Positions 14,117-21,892 of a stretch of 24,597 nucleotides of DNA are shown piece by piece. The number at the start of each line of letters is the position of its first letter. The first letter of the stretch is position 1. The stretch spans positions 1 through 24,597 of the forward strand of contig CAYWFF010000012.1 in NCBI GenBank assembly GCA_964458085.1, in the 5' to 3' direction. The notes beneath the pieces are model-generated. The model was not told the DNA's origin, did not search any database, and saw only the letters and a program-made list of their open reading frames with translations. Source of the stretch: CAYWFF01 sp964458085. GTDB taxonomy: Bacteria; Patescibacteriota; Microgenomatia; UBA8517. The position numbers were made by a program, and so were the translations under genes.

Positions 14117-14125
14117 ATGCTACCA
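14117..14125 (-). promoter_or_regulatory. Possible extended -10 of the P-type ATPase gene
   Basis: The minus strand reads TGG-TAGCAT (TAGCAT at 14117-14122), ending 6 nt before the ATG, in the 20-bp gap after the ligase stop. The hexamer is only a partial match, so readthrough from the ligase gene may be the main route. Confidence 0.35.
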
Positions 14126-14130
14126 CAATT

Positions 14131-15834
14131 TTAGCTTTGGAGCTTAAATAGTTTTTTTATTTCTCCTACTGTTGTAATTTGCTCAACTGACTTATCATCC
14201 CTAAATTTAACAAGGCGAGGAAAACGGATTGCGTACCCTGCACCATGCTTGGTGCTGACGGTCAAATCGTCACCCGCAAGTTCAACCACCACTTCCGGAC
14301 TAACCCAAACGTCAGGATTAAGATCTTTATGTACCAATTCATATTCTTTGGGTTTTTCTGATGTTTCAATTTTATCCAATCTTACCTTAAGTTCTTTGAA
14401 TTGTTCGTCTGTCAGTCCAGTTCCCACTTTAGTTACTGTCAGTATTTTTTCTTCGTTTCTTACTCCTGCTAAAAATCCGCCGATTCCGAAACTGGTTCTT
14501 TTACCTCTGCCGAAATAATATCCCATTACTAAAGCATCCACAGTATCTGCGATTTTCCCGACCGAGTATTCCGCTTCTTTCATTTTGACCCAGTTCCACC
14601 CCGTACGTCCGGGAACATAACCGCTTGTCATTTTCTTGACGAGAATTCCTTCAAGTCCCGCTTTTCTATACTTAGTATTTAAATTGGTAATTTTTTGGGG
14701 ATCTTGGGTTATTTCCATTTCGGGTATAACAAAAAGTTTTCCGTTTGTAACAGTTGATTTCAAAATCTCACGTCTTTTAAGGTAATCTTGGTTTAGTAAA
14801 CTTACGCCGTCTTTTACAAGAACATCAAAAACAAAAAATTGTATACCAACCTTTAAGGACACAGAATCAATATCGTGTTTCCTGCGACGGGTCATGGTAG
14901 TTTGAAAATTTGCCAATTTTTTTTGTTCTTCATCTATTCCCATTGCCTCTGAATCAAGTATTATCTCATTTCCTTTTACGGCATTTTCCATTTGAGAAAG
15001 TTCAGGAAACATCCAGGAAATATCATTTAAATTACGCGTAAACGCACGGACCCTTTCCCCTCTCTTAAAGTGAATTTGAACCCGCAAGCCGTCTAATTTC
15101 GGCTCAACTGCAACTTTTCCCATTTTTTTAACCATTTCAGCAGGGGACTTTAAACGTTGGGCAAGCATAGGAAGAACCGGAATTCCCACTTTCGGTGTCA
15201 CCTCTTTAGTTGCTTTTACAATACCCGACTCCTTAACCTTCTGGGCAAGTAAACCGACGTCGGGAAGTACTTGGTATGCAGCTTCTAATTGCTTTTTACC
15301 GCTTTTATCTCCATTTTCCATTACCGAGAGAGCGTCTAACACAGTTTTGTCTGAAAAACCTAAACGCAGTTTGCCCAAAGGAATTCTGACTATATACCGC
15401 GCACTAATCGGGTCAAGCCTTTGTAAAAGATCTGACATAAGCGTCACTTTCCGCTCCACACTTCCTCCTCCTTCCGCCTGAGCAATTTTTTGTAATATTT
15501 GAAATACTTCTTCAACACTTAAAAAACATTTCTTTGGAGATGACAAACTTTCAGCAACACTTCCCAAATCTCCCGTTTTTTTATACAGTGCCAAAACATC
15601 AGAATGAGGTGTATTTGAAGCCTGGCTTATAGCGGTTATGAGCAGACGTTCTGCAACGTTAAAAACCACTCCCTCATGCTTTGCTGCAAGCAGTCCAAGT
15701 GACAGATAAACAATTTCATCAATTTCCGACACGTCAGCTTCTCTGAAAAGATGAGCCAGAATATTTGTAATTTCTATTCGGGAACCTGTGTTTTCAAGCT
15801 TCTGAAGGTAGTGTGATAGTGTCAAAAACCGCAT
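14131..15834 (-). CDS. ATP-dependent DNA ligase, archaeal type
   Basis: A 567-aa ligase that seals nicks using ATP. The N-terminal third is the helical DNA-binding domain (DLLQRL, ARYIVRIPLGKLRLGF). The nucleotidyltransferase domain has the adenylated Lys246 in EPKLDG and motif V around LEGILVKK (394-401). The OB-fold domain ends in the usual basic tail (RFPRLVKFR). Length and order match archaeal LigB/eukaryotic ligase I relatives, not bacterial NAD-dependent LigA. Whether it is replicative or repair-only depends on whether ligA exists elsewhere. TATAAT lies 5 nt before the ATG with no Shine-Dalgarno. Confidence 0.95.
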   Translation of the reverse strand: MRFLTLSHYLQKLENTGSRIEITNILAHLFREADVSEIDEIVYLSLGLLAAKHEGVVFNVAERLLITAISQASNTPHSDVLALYKKTGDLGSVAESLSSPKKCFLSVEEVFQILQKIAQAEGGGSVERKVTLMSDLLQRLDPISARYIVRIPLGKLRLGFSDKTVLDALSVMENGDKSGKKQLEAAYQVLPDVGLLAQKVKESGIVKATKEVTPKVGIPVLPMLAQRLKSPAEMVKKMGKVAVEPKLDGLRVQIHFKRGERVRAFTRNLNDISWMFPELSQMENAVKGNEIILDSEAMGIDEEQKKLANFQTTMTRRRKHDIDSVSLKVGIQFFVFDVLVKDGVSLLNQDYLKRREILKSTVTNGKLFVIPEMEITQDPQKITNLNTKYRKAGLEGILVKKMTSGYVPGRTGWNWVKMKEAEYSVGKIADTVDALVMGYYFGRGKRTSFGIGGFLAGVRNEEKILTVTKVGTGLTDEQFKELKVRLDKIETSEKPKEYELVHKDLNPDVWVSPEVVVELAGDDLTVSTKHGAGYAIRFPRLVKFRDDKSVEQITTVGEIKKLFKLQS

Positions 15835-15839
15835 AGCCC

Positions 15840-15845
15840 ATTATA
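15840..15845 (-). promoter_or_regulatory. Perfect -10 of the DNA ligase gene, leaderless
   Basis: TATAAT on the minus strand stands 5 nt before ATG 15832-15834. No clear -35 is seen. It lies in the 18-bp gap after the small membrane gene. Confidence 0.55.
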
Positions 15846-15852
15846 ACGCAGT

Positions 15853-16050
15853 TCAACTTTTAAGATATGTAGAGAAGAAAAAGTAGGCAAAGATAACAAC
15901 ACCGATAAACACAAAACCGAATAAAATACTAATGTATCCACCCGATTCATCATGAATAACTTTATTGAGGCCATCACCAACAAGAGTTAAACCAAATAGA
16001 CTTGGCAATACCAAGATCATATACAAAAACTGAGGGTCAGAAGTTGACAT
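15853..16050 (-). CDS. Small two-helix membrane protein
   Basis: A 65-aa protein I do not recognise. A polar N-terminus (MSTSDPQ) precedes two hydrophobic segments, about 8-27 and 40-61, separated by a polar loop with HDESGG; it ends STYLKS. The extended -10 TGC-TAGAGT (16057-16065) ends 6 nt before the ATG, and no other start fits. It lies 25 nt downstream of fic and 18 nt upstream of the ligase. No function can be proposed. Confidence 0.55.
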   Translation of the reverse strand: MSTSDPQFLYMILVLPSLFGLTLVGDGLNKVIHDESGGYISILFGFVFIGVVIFAYFFFSTYLKS

Positions 16051-16056
16051 ATCTTT

Positions 16057-16065
16057 ACTCTAGCA
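16057..16065 (-). promoter_or_regulatory. Extended -10 of the small membrane gene, leaderless
   Basis: TGC-TAGAGT on the minus strand (TAGAGT at 16057-16062), with 6 nt to the ATG at 16048-16050. Confidence 0.4.
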
Positions 16066-16075
16066 AACTTACCCA

Positions 16076-17143
16076 CTACTTGCTACCAATAAGTAGGTAT
16101 TTAGACGCTTTTGTACGTCCTTCTTTTTTAATAATACCTTTTTTCATCATCTCACTTAAGTCCCGAAGTACAGTATCCTCAGAAACCATCGGGAGAATTC
16201 TTTTCAGGTCCTGCATGACAGCTGCTCCGTTTTCCGCAAGGTATTCGGCAAGTTTCATTTGCCGTTCAGTGAGTGCGACTTGCCGACCAAGTTTTGTCTT
16301 CAATTTTGAATCGACGGACAATTTTCGTACCCGTTCTTTTATTTTTACTAACTCAACTGCAACCACTTTCGTAAAGTATTCAATCCAAGGTGTCATGTCC
16401 CGGTCAGCGATATTGGCTGACTGTTTATCGACCATTGCGAACGCATCGTAATATTCCTCCAAATCCTTGTCAAAATGTTCTTCAAAAGCAAAAAAACGTT
16501 TAATGTCATAACCTTCTCGCATGAGAACTAGGGTTGTAAATGCACGAACGGTTCTGCCGTTGCCTTCAACAAAAGGGTGAATGGCAACCAAAATATAGTG
16601 AGCAATTCCCGCAGTAACAATTGGGTGTGTTTCGCGTGCATTATCCGAATTCAGCCAGGCAAAAAAATCTTCCAACAGATAAGGAACTTCAACTGCCGGG
16701 GGCGGTTGGAAAATAACTTCACCCGATCCTTCTTCACGGATAACTACTTGGGTTGTCCGCAAAACCCCTGCTTTTTCATCCGGTACTATTTTCTTTACCG
16801 TTTCGTAGTGAATTTCTTTCAGGTCTTCCACGCTGTATCCTCCGCGTTTATTTACCTGATCATCCAAAAGCTGCATGACTGCCCGGTAGTTTATTACCTC
16901 TTGAATATCCCTTTCTTTAGCAAATACATCCTCGCCTTCCAACACCTTTCTGGTTTGGTCTAAATTAAGATCATTACCTTCGATATGAGTTCCGTGATGA
17001 ACGGTTCTGACTATGGCATCACTTTGAAATTGTTTTTCGTAATAAGGAATAAGAGGTGCGTTTTCTACTACTTCTTTTGAAGCTTCTATCGCACCGATGT
17101 TTTTGAGAACTGGATTTGTGATGAAGTACTTGGGGATATACAC
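16076..17143 (-). CDS. Fic-domain AMP-transferase with C-terminal winged helix
   Basis: A 355-aa protein. The N-terminal region holds IEGN (54-57), matching the core of the self-inhibitory motif of class II Fic proteins, though Gly replaces the usual Ser/Thr four residues before the Glu. The Fic core motif HPFVEGNGRTVR (189-200) is complete, so AMPylation of a target should be possible. Residues about 285-352 form a winged-helix DNA-binding domain (DLKRILPMVSEDTVLRDLSEMMKKG). This layout is common among free-standing, self-regulated Fic proteins; the target is unknown. The start codon is GTG, preceded by TGC-GATAAT 9 nt away. The last codons and the TAG lie in a GGTAGCAAGTAG word shared with repeats elsewhere. 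Confidence 0.92.
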   Translation of the reverse strand: MYIPKYFITNPVLKNIGAIEASKEVVENAPLIPYYEKQFQSDAIVRTVHHGTHIEGNDLNLDQTRKVLEGEDVFAKERDIQEVINYRAVMQLLDDQVNKRGGYSVEDLKEIHYETVKKIVPDEKAGVLRTTQVVIREEGSGEVIFQPPPAVEVPYLLEDFFAWLNSDNARETHPIVTAGIAHYILVAIHPFVEGNGRTVRAFTTLVLMREGYDIKRFFAFEEHFDKDLEEYYDAFAMVDKQSANIADRDMTPWIEYFTKVVAVELVKIKERVRKLSVDSKLKTKLGRQVALTERQMKLAEYLAENGAAVMQDLKRILPMVSEDTVLRDLSEMMKKGIIKKEGRTKASKYLLIGSK

Positions 17144-17152
17144 GTTTAGCTA

Positions 17153-17161
17153 ATTATCGCA
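17153..17161 (-). promoter_or_regulatory. Extended -10 of the fic gene
   Basis: TGC-GATAAT on the minus strand (GATAAT at 17153-17158), ending 9 nt before the GTG at 17141-17143. A weak -35 TTGTAT lies about 16 nt upstream. It predicts a leader of 0-3 nt. Confidence 0.5.
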
Positions 17162-17182
17162 CTTTTTGCGGAAAATACAAGG

Positions 17183-18316
17183 TTAAGCACTAACTCTTTG
17201 TATGTCTTGGTAAGTTTTAACCAATCTTTTTACCAGCTTATCTCCTGAAAAGTTCCGGGAGAATTCCTGTGCCGACTTTGACATTTTCCTGTAATCCCTC
17301 TGTTCCATCTTTTTAACTCCGCTTGCCAAACTTTCGGGGGAATTTTCCGTAAGTTCTCTGAAACCGGGTAGAGTCCATTCTTTTACAGCATTTGATAAAA
17401 CTGAAACAATAGGAAGACCTAAAGAAATAGCTTCTAAAAATATAAGTCCCTGATTTTCAGAAACGGAAGAATAATAAAAATAATCAGTCGCTTGATAATA
17501 CTTATGAATTTTGTTCCTCTGCACCTTACCCACAAAATAAACTCGTTCAACTATTTCATGTTTTTTAACTAACTTTATAAGGCGTTTTTTTTCAGGTCCG
17601 TCGCCTACTAATACTAAGTTGAATTTCGGCGGAAGATATTGGATTGAATTGATTAAAATATCTAAATTTTTTGCCGGTGACAATCTACAAACAGTAAGTA
17701 GAAGTATTTTGTTACAAGGTAAGTCTAATTTTTTCCTAAGTACTCGTTTTGGAAGTTTGCTTTTTCCCAAGTCAGGCACTCCCGATGGAATAGTAACTAC
17801 TCTTTTTTTGGGTAAAAAAGTTTTAAGCTTTTTTTCAATAAAATGGGATGGAGCAATTACTACATCTGAAGTTTGGCAGAACTTTTCGATTTGATTTTCC
17901 AAAAACCGTTTCTTTAAAGTTTGTGGCAAAAACTCAAGATATTTTTCTGCATAATAATTATAGTCCGTGTGATAAGTAAAAACTAAAGGACATTTATAAT
18001 ATTTAGCTAAAAGTTTTGCCAGATAACCTGTATGAAAAGGATGGTGAACGTGAATGATATCCGGCTTTTCATTTTTAAGAAGCTTTGTGATTGAACTTAT
18101 TCCGGGTAACAGTGGAATTGGATAATCTTTTTCAAAAGGGTTATTGAGAGATGCAAAGCGTATTACTTTCATTTCTTTATTAGCTTTCGGATTGTGCGGA
18201 GCCAGGACGGTTACGCTATGACCTAACTTTTCGAGCTCGTTTTTAAGATTATTTATTACAACAGCAACACCGTTAATGGAAGGAGAATAGGTTGCAGTTA
18301 CTTGGAGAATGTGCAT
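17183..18316 (-). CDS. GT4 family glycosyltransferase
   Basis: A 377-aa GT-B fold glycosyltransferase. The N-terminal domain opens MHILQVTATYSPSINGVA, typical of GT4 enzymes acting on lipid acceptors, with HVHHPFHTGYLA following. The donor domain contains LLTVCRLSPAKNLDIL, VGDGPEKKRL and the EX7E-type segment SENQGLIFLEAISLGLP. It probably adds a sugar to a glycolipid or surface glycan; the sugar and acceptor cannot be told. Its ATG directly follows the nnrD stop (TAAATG), with AAAGG as the ribosome site, so the two are co-translated. Confidence 0.9.
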   Translation of the reverse strand: MHILQVTATYSPSINGVAVVINNLKNELEKLGHSVTVLAPHNPKANKEMKVIRFASLNNPFEKDYPIPLLPGISSITKLLKNEKPDIIHVHHPFHTGYLAKLLAKYYKCPLVFTYHTDYNYYAEKYLEFLPQTLKKRFLENQIEKFCQTSDVVIAPSHFIEKKLKTFLPKKRVVTIPSGVPDLGKSKLPKRVLRKKLDLPCNKILLLTVCRLSPAKNLDILINSIQYLPPKFNLVLVGDGPEKKRLIKLVKKHEIVERVYFVGKVQRNKIHKYYQATDYFYYSSVSENQGLIFLEAISLGLPIVSVLSNAVKEWTLPGFRELTENSPESLASGVKKMEQRDYRKMSKSAQEFSRNFSGDKLVKRLVKTYQDIQRVSA

Positions 18317-19228
18317 TTAGCCTTTATTGTAGTGGTTTGAAATATGTGGGATTCGGTTTGCCAAATCATCTGCGTTAAAATTCACACCAACTTTTTTATA
18401 GAGTTCATCCCCGGCTTTTTTAGTAATATAAGATGCTGCACAGGCAGCAAGTAATGGATTGTTTTTTGCATACAAAGCTGCCGTAACTCCTGCCAATGTA
18501 TCCCCCGTTCCCCCCTTGGTCATCCCGGGATTTCCGCCATGAATTTCAACTGCTTCTTCACCGTCAGAGACATATGTCACCGGACCTTTAAGTACAATTA
18601 CGCAGTTGTACTTTTCGGCTACATCTTTAACCAGCTGCACATTATTGTTGGAATTATTGAATATGTTTTGCTTGCTACCTGCTACTTGTCTGCTGCCAAA
18701 TAACATTTCAAACTCATGTCTGTTGGGTGTTAAAATCGCCTGTGGCGGTATCCACTCCGGCTCCATTACCTGCAAACTTCCCGCATCAATAACCCAACGT
18801 TTGTCCGGAAACTTAGTTAGTAACCTTTTCGTAATTTCTTTTGTCTTTTGACAAGTCTCATCACAAACATGAATACGATTATGATGCGGCGTCCTCTCGC
18901 TTTGAAAACGCATAAAACCGGGTCCAATCAAAACTGCATCAGACTTTTCTACGTAATCTTCCACATCTTCCCACGGGACCCAAATGAAAGACATAAGCTT
19001 TGATTTCATTTCTTCTGCCACTTTCCCCACTGAAGGATCGGGAGACGCAAAAAAGACCATATCAACAATTCGTGAAGCAGAAGTGAGGGCAAGAAGAGGT
19101 GCTCCATGGAAAAGTTCTGAACCGCCAATAATTGCCACTGAACCATTATCCTCGCCATTGGAATCCTTTTTAGGTTTGTAGAGATTTTTAAGTTCAAGTG
19201 GATCAAATACTTTTGTCTCGCCCATCAT
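18317..19228 (-). CDS. nnrD: ADP/ATP-dependent NAD(P)H-hydrate dehydratase (YjeF C-terminal type)
   Basis: Repairs hydrated NADH/NADPH (NAD(P)HX). This is the ribokinase-like domain alone, without the YjeF N-terminal epimerase. Counted from the first of three Met codons (304 aa), it has VAIIGGSELFHGAP (32-45), LIGPG (101-105), VIDAGSLQ, ILTPNRHEFEMLFG (166-179), VLKGP, and the catalytic loop NPGMTKGGTGDTLAG (234-248). An Asn/Gln/Ser-rich insert at about 180-198 (GSRQVAGSKQ, then NNSNNN) falls in the loop after EFEMLFG. It is encoded by heptamer words also seen around the four-helix-bundle gene. The second Met (19226-19228) is preferred because of the overlapping -10. HVCDETC is a local Cys/His cluster of unknown meaning. 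Confidence 0.9.
   Translation of the reverse strand: MMGETKVFDPLELKNLYKPKKDSNGEDNGSVAIIGGSELFHGAPLLALTSASRIVDMVFFASPDPSVGKVAEEMKSKLMSFIWVPWEDVEDYVEKSDAVLIGPGFMRFQSERTPHHNRIHVCDETCQKTKEITKRLLTKFPDKRWVIDAGSLQVMEPEWIPPQAILTPNRHEFEMLFGSRQVAGSKQNIFNNSNNNVQLVKDVAEKYNCVIVLKGPVTYVSDGEEAVEIHGGNPGMTKGGTGDTLAGVTAALYAKNNPLLAACAASYITKKAGDELYKKVGVNFNADDLANRIPHISNHYNKG
18671..18697. repeat. Heptamer quasi-repeat inside nnrD
   Basis: On the minus strand this reads GGCAGCAGACAAGTAGCAGG then TAGCAAG, that is successive seven-base words AAGTAGC and AGGTAGC. The same words make up the inverted repeats around the four-helix-bundle gene at 24019-24387 and the last codons of fic. Here they encode GSRQVAGSKQ within a likely loop insert of NnrD. 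Confidence 0.5.
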
Positions 19229-19241
19229 CATGAACTATAAT
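19213..19241 (+). promoter_or_regulatory. Bidirectional promoter with overlapping -10 boxes (nnrD / DUF5654)
   Basis: On the plus strand TATAAT (19236-19241) with -35 TTGTCT (19213-19218) and a 17-nt spacer ends 6 nt before ATG 19248. On the minus strand TATAGT (19234-19239) points to nnrD, 5 nt before its second ATG. The two -10 boxes share four base pairs (19236-19239), so only one polymerase can open the site at a time, and both messages would be leaderless. Confidence 0.6.
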
Positions 19242-19247
19242 ACATCA

Positions 19248-19571
19248 ATGGCAGCGAAGAAAAAACAGAACGATAAATTTCAAGAAGAAGTAAAAGAACA
19301 AAAGAAGATACAAGCTTCACTCTCCCAAGAAGCCAAAGCTTTCAAAAAACAGTTTGCAGGGAAACTTCTGGATCTTCTGACTAGCGGATTTGGTTTAGTA
19401 GCAGCTCTTGCCTGGAATGAACTTATAAAAGAAGTGATAGATCAGTATGTCAAACCTTATTTCGGTGAAGGTTCAGGCATTATTTCCAAGATGTTTTACG
19501 CGGTTTTGGTTACCGTCCTTGCAGTACTGGTAACTTACAACTTAAGTAAACTTGCTGAGGAAAAGGAATAA
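19248..19571 (+). CDS. DUF5654-family membrane protein
   Basis: A 107-aa protein from this start. The N-terminal 45 residues are charged, Lys/Glu/Gln-rich and helical. They are followed by a hydrophobic stretch with LLTSGFGLVAALAWNELIK, a short loop, then a second membrane helix with AVLVTVLAVLVTYN. The LVAALAWNE motif is characteristic of DUF5654, a small membrane family seen in CPR bacteria and archaea, function unknown. The upstream ATG at 19230 is rejected because the TATAAT box lies inside that extension, while ATG 19248 sits exactly at the predicted transcript start. Convergent with the disordered ORF, 6 bp apart. Confidence 0.75.
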   Translation: MAAKKKQNDKFQEEVKEQKKIQASLSQEAKAFKKQFAGKLLDLLTSGFGLVAALAWNELIKEVIDQYVKPYFGEGSGIISKMFYAVLVTVLAVLVTYNLSKLAEEKE

Positions 19572-19577
19572 ACGATT

Positions 19578-19853
19578 TTACCTTATCGGTTTCTTTTGTA
19601 ATTCTCGAGCCTTTTTTGCCGCCTCAAGAAGATCGTCCTGCGAAGGTGTTTCATTCGGTTCTATTGATTGAGACCTTAAGGATCTCGGTGATACAGTCGT
19701 TAGACTTTCTTCTCTAGGAGCAAAATTATCAGGCACTCCTCCTTTAACAACTAAGTCTTCACCCCAAGGATCTTTACCCGGTTTATCCCCTTTTCGGCGA
19801 GGCTTACCTAAGTTTATTAAGGGCGATTCTCCTTCACTAAGTATTCTTACCAT
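19578..19853 (-). CDS. Hypothetical disordered protein downstream of recF
   Basis: A 91-aa polar protein with no recognised domain. It is rich in Pro, Gly, Lys, Glu and Ser, contains KPRRKGDKPGKDPWGEDL near residues 17-34, and ends with a short predicted helix (LLEAAKKARELQKK). It has no membrane segment or cysteine. TATAAA (19859-19864) ends 5 nt before the ATG and overlaps the recF stop, consistent with a leaderless transcript; it could also be read through from recF 6 nt upstream. Function unknown; the coding call rests on same-strand packing and start context. Confidence 0.5.
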   Translation of the reverse strand: MVRILSEGESPLINLGKPRRKGDKPGKDPWGEDLVVKGGVPDNFAPREESLTTVSPRSLRSQSIEPNETPSQDDLLEAAKKARELQKKPIR

Positions 19854-19859
19854 TTAAGT

Positions 19860-20939
19860 TTATAACTCTATTTTCTCAACTTTTGACAAATTTGCAAGAT
19901 AGTGCGGATCTGCAGTTGTAATTATAGTCTGCTGATTGTGAGCAATACTAAAGACGAGTTCTCTATGATCATGATCGAGTTCTGAAAATATATCATCCAA
20001 AAGAAGTGTCGGTTTTGTGCCGGTTTTTTCTTCAACATAAGAAAGTTCTGCCAATTTGAGCCACAAAATTCCCATTCTCTGCTCGCCCCTACTTCCGTAT
20101 TTACCCAAATCGCGCTGTTTGTCAGATGAGTGGCCGGCAATCTGAAAAGAAAAATCATCCCTGTGGGGACCTATAAGGGTAGTAGCTGACGCAATTTCTT
20201 CTCTTGCATATTGTGCAAGCCTGCTTTCCGAAATGGCGCTTTTATCATAAATTAAAGAGAAGTCGTGCTCGTAAAAATCTTTTTGTCTATTTGCAAAGTC
20301 AATAAAAGCTTCACGAGAGTTAGAAAGATAATCACCGTTTTTAATGAGTAACATATTCCAAAACATAAGTTGCGAACTTGAAGCGCCTTCTTCCCGTATA
20401 CGGTAAAGCAGTTTATTTCTCTGCCTGACGCCTTTTTCATATGACATCAAAGCTCTCCTGTATTCTCTATCGGTAAGGCTTAAAACACTATCTAAAAATC
20501 TCCTTCGGACGGAAGGGGAGGTTGTTGCCAAATCCATATCCCACGGTCCAAAAAGAACTACTTTCAAGTTCCCCGCAAAGTCAATCAGCCGCTTTGAAAC
20601 TCCATTGACAAGCAGTTTTTTCCGGGACACTTTTTCAGTCCGCTTGGGGTTTTCGTTAATTGTCAACTCACCTCGCGTAAGCACCGCTTCAAGTTTTATT
20701 TTTCCCGCATCGTCTGTTATAAGACCTTTAATGCGGGTAATTTCAGCGTCATAATTTATCATCTCCATCTCAACTCCTGCTTTAAAACTCTTCCCCGTTG
20801 AAAGAAGTGCAATGCTTTCTAAAATATTGGTTTTACCGGTTGCATTGTCACCTATTACGACACTCACTCCAGGAGAAAATGCCAGTACTTTATCCCGGAA
20901 GTTTCTAAAATCAAGAAGTTGGATTTTTACTAATGCCAT
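19860..20939 (-). CDS. recF: DNA replication/repair protein RecF
   Basis: A 359-aa SMC-like ATPase that helps load RecA at single-strand gaps. The Walker A GDNATGKTNILESI begins at residue 30, preceded by LLDFRNFRD. The central region includes VLFGPWDMDLATTSPSVRRRFLD, a RecF-specific segment, then GPHRDD, the ABC-type signature GSRGEQR, and Walker B LLLDDIFSELD near the end. Length is typical. Here it is not next to dnaN or gyrB but beside fpg, suggesting a repair cluster. TGG-TACAAT lies 6 nt before the ATG with no Shine-Dalgarno. Confidence 0.96.
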   Translation of the reverse strand: MALVKIQLLDFRNFRDKVLAFSPGVSVVIGDNATGKTNILESIALLSTGKSFKAGVEMEMINYDAEITRIKGLITDDAGKIKLEAVLTRGELTINENPKRTEKVSRKKLLVNGVSKRLIDFAGNLKVVLFGPWDMDLATTSPSVRRRFLDSVLSLTDREYRRALMSYEKGVRQRNKLLYRIREEGASSSQLMFWNMLLIKNGDYLSNSREAFIDFANRQKDFYEHDFSLIYDKSAISESRLAQYAREEIASATTLIGPHRDDFSFQIAGHSSDKQRDLGKYGSRGEQRMGILWLKLAELSYVEEKTGTKPTLLLDDIFSELDHDHRELVFSIAHNQQTIITTADPHYLANLSKVEKIEL

Positions 20940-20945
20940 TGGCTG

Positions 20946-20954
20946 ATTGTACCA
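20946..20954 (-). promoter_or_regulatory. Extended -10 of recF, leaderless
   Basis: TGG-TACAAT on the minus strand (TACAAT at 20946-20951), then 6 nt to the ATG at 20937-20939. No clear -35. Confidence 0.5.
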
Positions 20955-20963
20955 GAAGGCTGT

Positions 20964-21815
20964 CTACTTCTGCTGGCAAACAGGACAAATATAAGTTCCT
21001 CTTCCGAAAAGAAAAAACTTTTTAAATCTGGCAGCGTGACAACGCTCACAAGGTTCCCCTTTTCGCCCGTAAGCTAAAGTGTGTTTTTGATATTCACCCT
21101 CAGTGCCGTCCGGCGTAACATATGATAATTCACTGCAGCCGCCGTACTTAATTCCTTTTGCCAGTACACTATGAATAGCATCGTACAAAGCTTTTTGTTC
21201 AGCTGACGACAAAGCATTTGCAGACTTTTCAGGATTAACCATGGAGAGCCACAACGCATCGTTGGCGTAAATATTGCCGATGCCGCTTATCTTTGTCTGA
21301 TCCATAAGAACTACTTTTATAGCTCGCTTACTTTGTTTTAAAATATCTGTAAAAACCTGGTATGTTAACGCGCCGAAAGGTTCAGGTCCGAGTTTGCCGA
21401 TAAAGTTTGATTTCTCAACCTCATTTGTTTTGACAACTTTAATCCAACCGAAACGGCGCATATCGTTGTAATAAAGTTTCCCATTCTTGTCTAAATGAAA
21501 AATTACATGAGTGTGTTTACCCGATATACCCCCGCTAACCTTTTTTGATATTTCCTGAGGGTCAGGCAAGTTTGGACCACGATAGATCGGTTGTCCGGTC
21601 ATTTTTACATGGATCAGAATTGAATAGCCGTTTGACAAGTCGATAGACAACACCTTTGCAAAGCGCCGAACTTTGGTAATTTCGCTGCCTTCAATGTCTT
21701 TTATGTCACCAGTAAAAACTTTCTGGTTATTAACTTCAACCTTATCAATTCTGTGACCTAGTAAATATTTTTCCAGCTTAAGCTTAATTGTTTCTACTTC
21801 AGGAAGCTCAGGCAT
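20964..21815 (-). CDS. mutM: Formamidopyrimidine-DNA glycosylase
   Basis: A 283-aa bifunctional glycosylase/AP lyase that removes 8-oxoguanine and formamidopyrimidines. The start is fixed by the obligatory MPELPEVE, in which Pro2 is the nucleophile and Glu3 catalytic. HVKMTGQP carries the conserved Lys. The helix-two-turn-helix region reads ISGIGNIYANDALW, and the C-terminal zinc finger is CERC...CPVC. All catalytic parts are present. TGT-TACAAT (21826-21834) ends 10 nt before the ATG, leaving a leader of about 3 nt. Lies 24 nt upstream of recF on the same strand. Confidence 0.97.
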   Translation of the reverse strand: MPELPEVETIKLKLEKYLLGHRIDKVEVNNQKVFTGDIKDIEGSEITKVRRFAKVLSIDLSNGYSILIHVKMTGQPIYRGPNLPDPQEISKKVSGGISGKHTHVIFHLDKNGKLYYNDMRRFGWIKVVKTNEVEKSNFIGKLGPEPFGALTYQVFTDILKQSKRAIKVVLMDQTKISGIGNIYANDALWLSMVNPEKSANALSSAEQKALYDAIHSVLAKGIKYGGCSELSYVTPDGTEGEYQKHTLAYGRKGEPCERCHAARFKKFFLFGRGTYICPVCQQK

Positions 21816-21892
21816 AAGTAGACTGATTGTAACAAGTAGTCTGATAAAAGGAAAACTTAATTAACATTTCGTGAAATTTAACGAAGTAGGGA

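Noticed and set aside
16076..17143. Fic with a separate antitoxin (Fic-Ant toxin pair)
   Set aside because: The neighbouring 65-aa ORF is a membrane protein without an antitoxin motif; the IEGN segment within the Fic protein itself points to self-inhibition.
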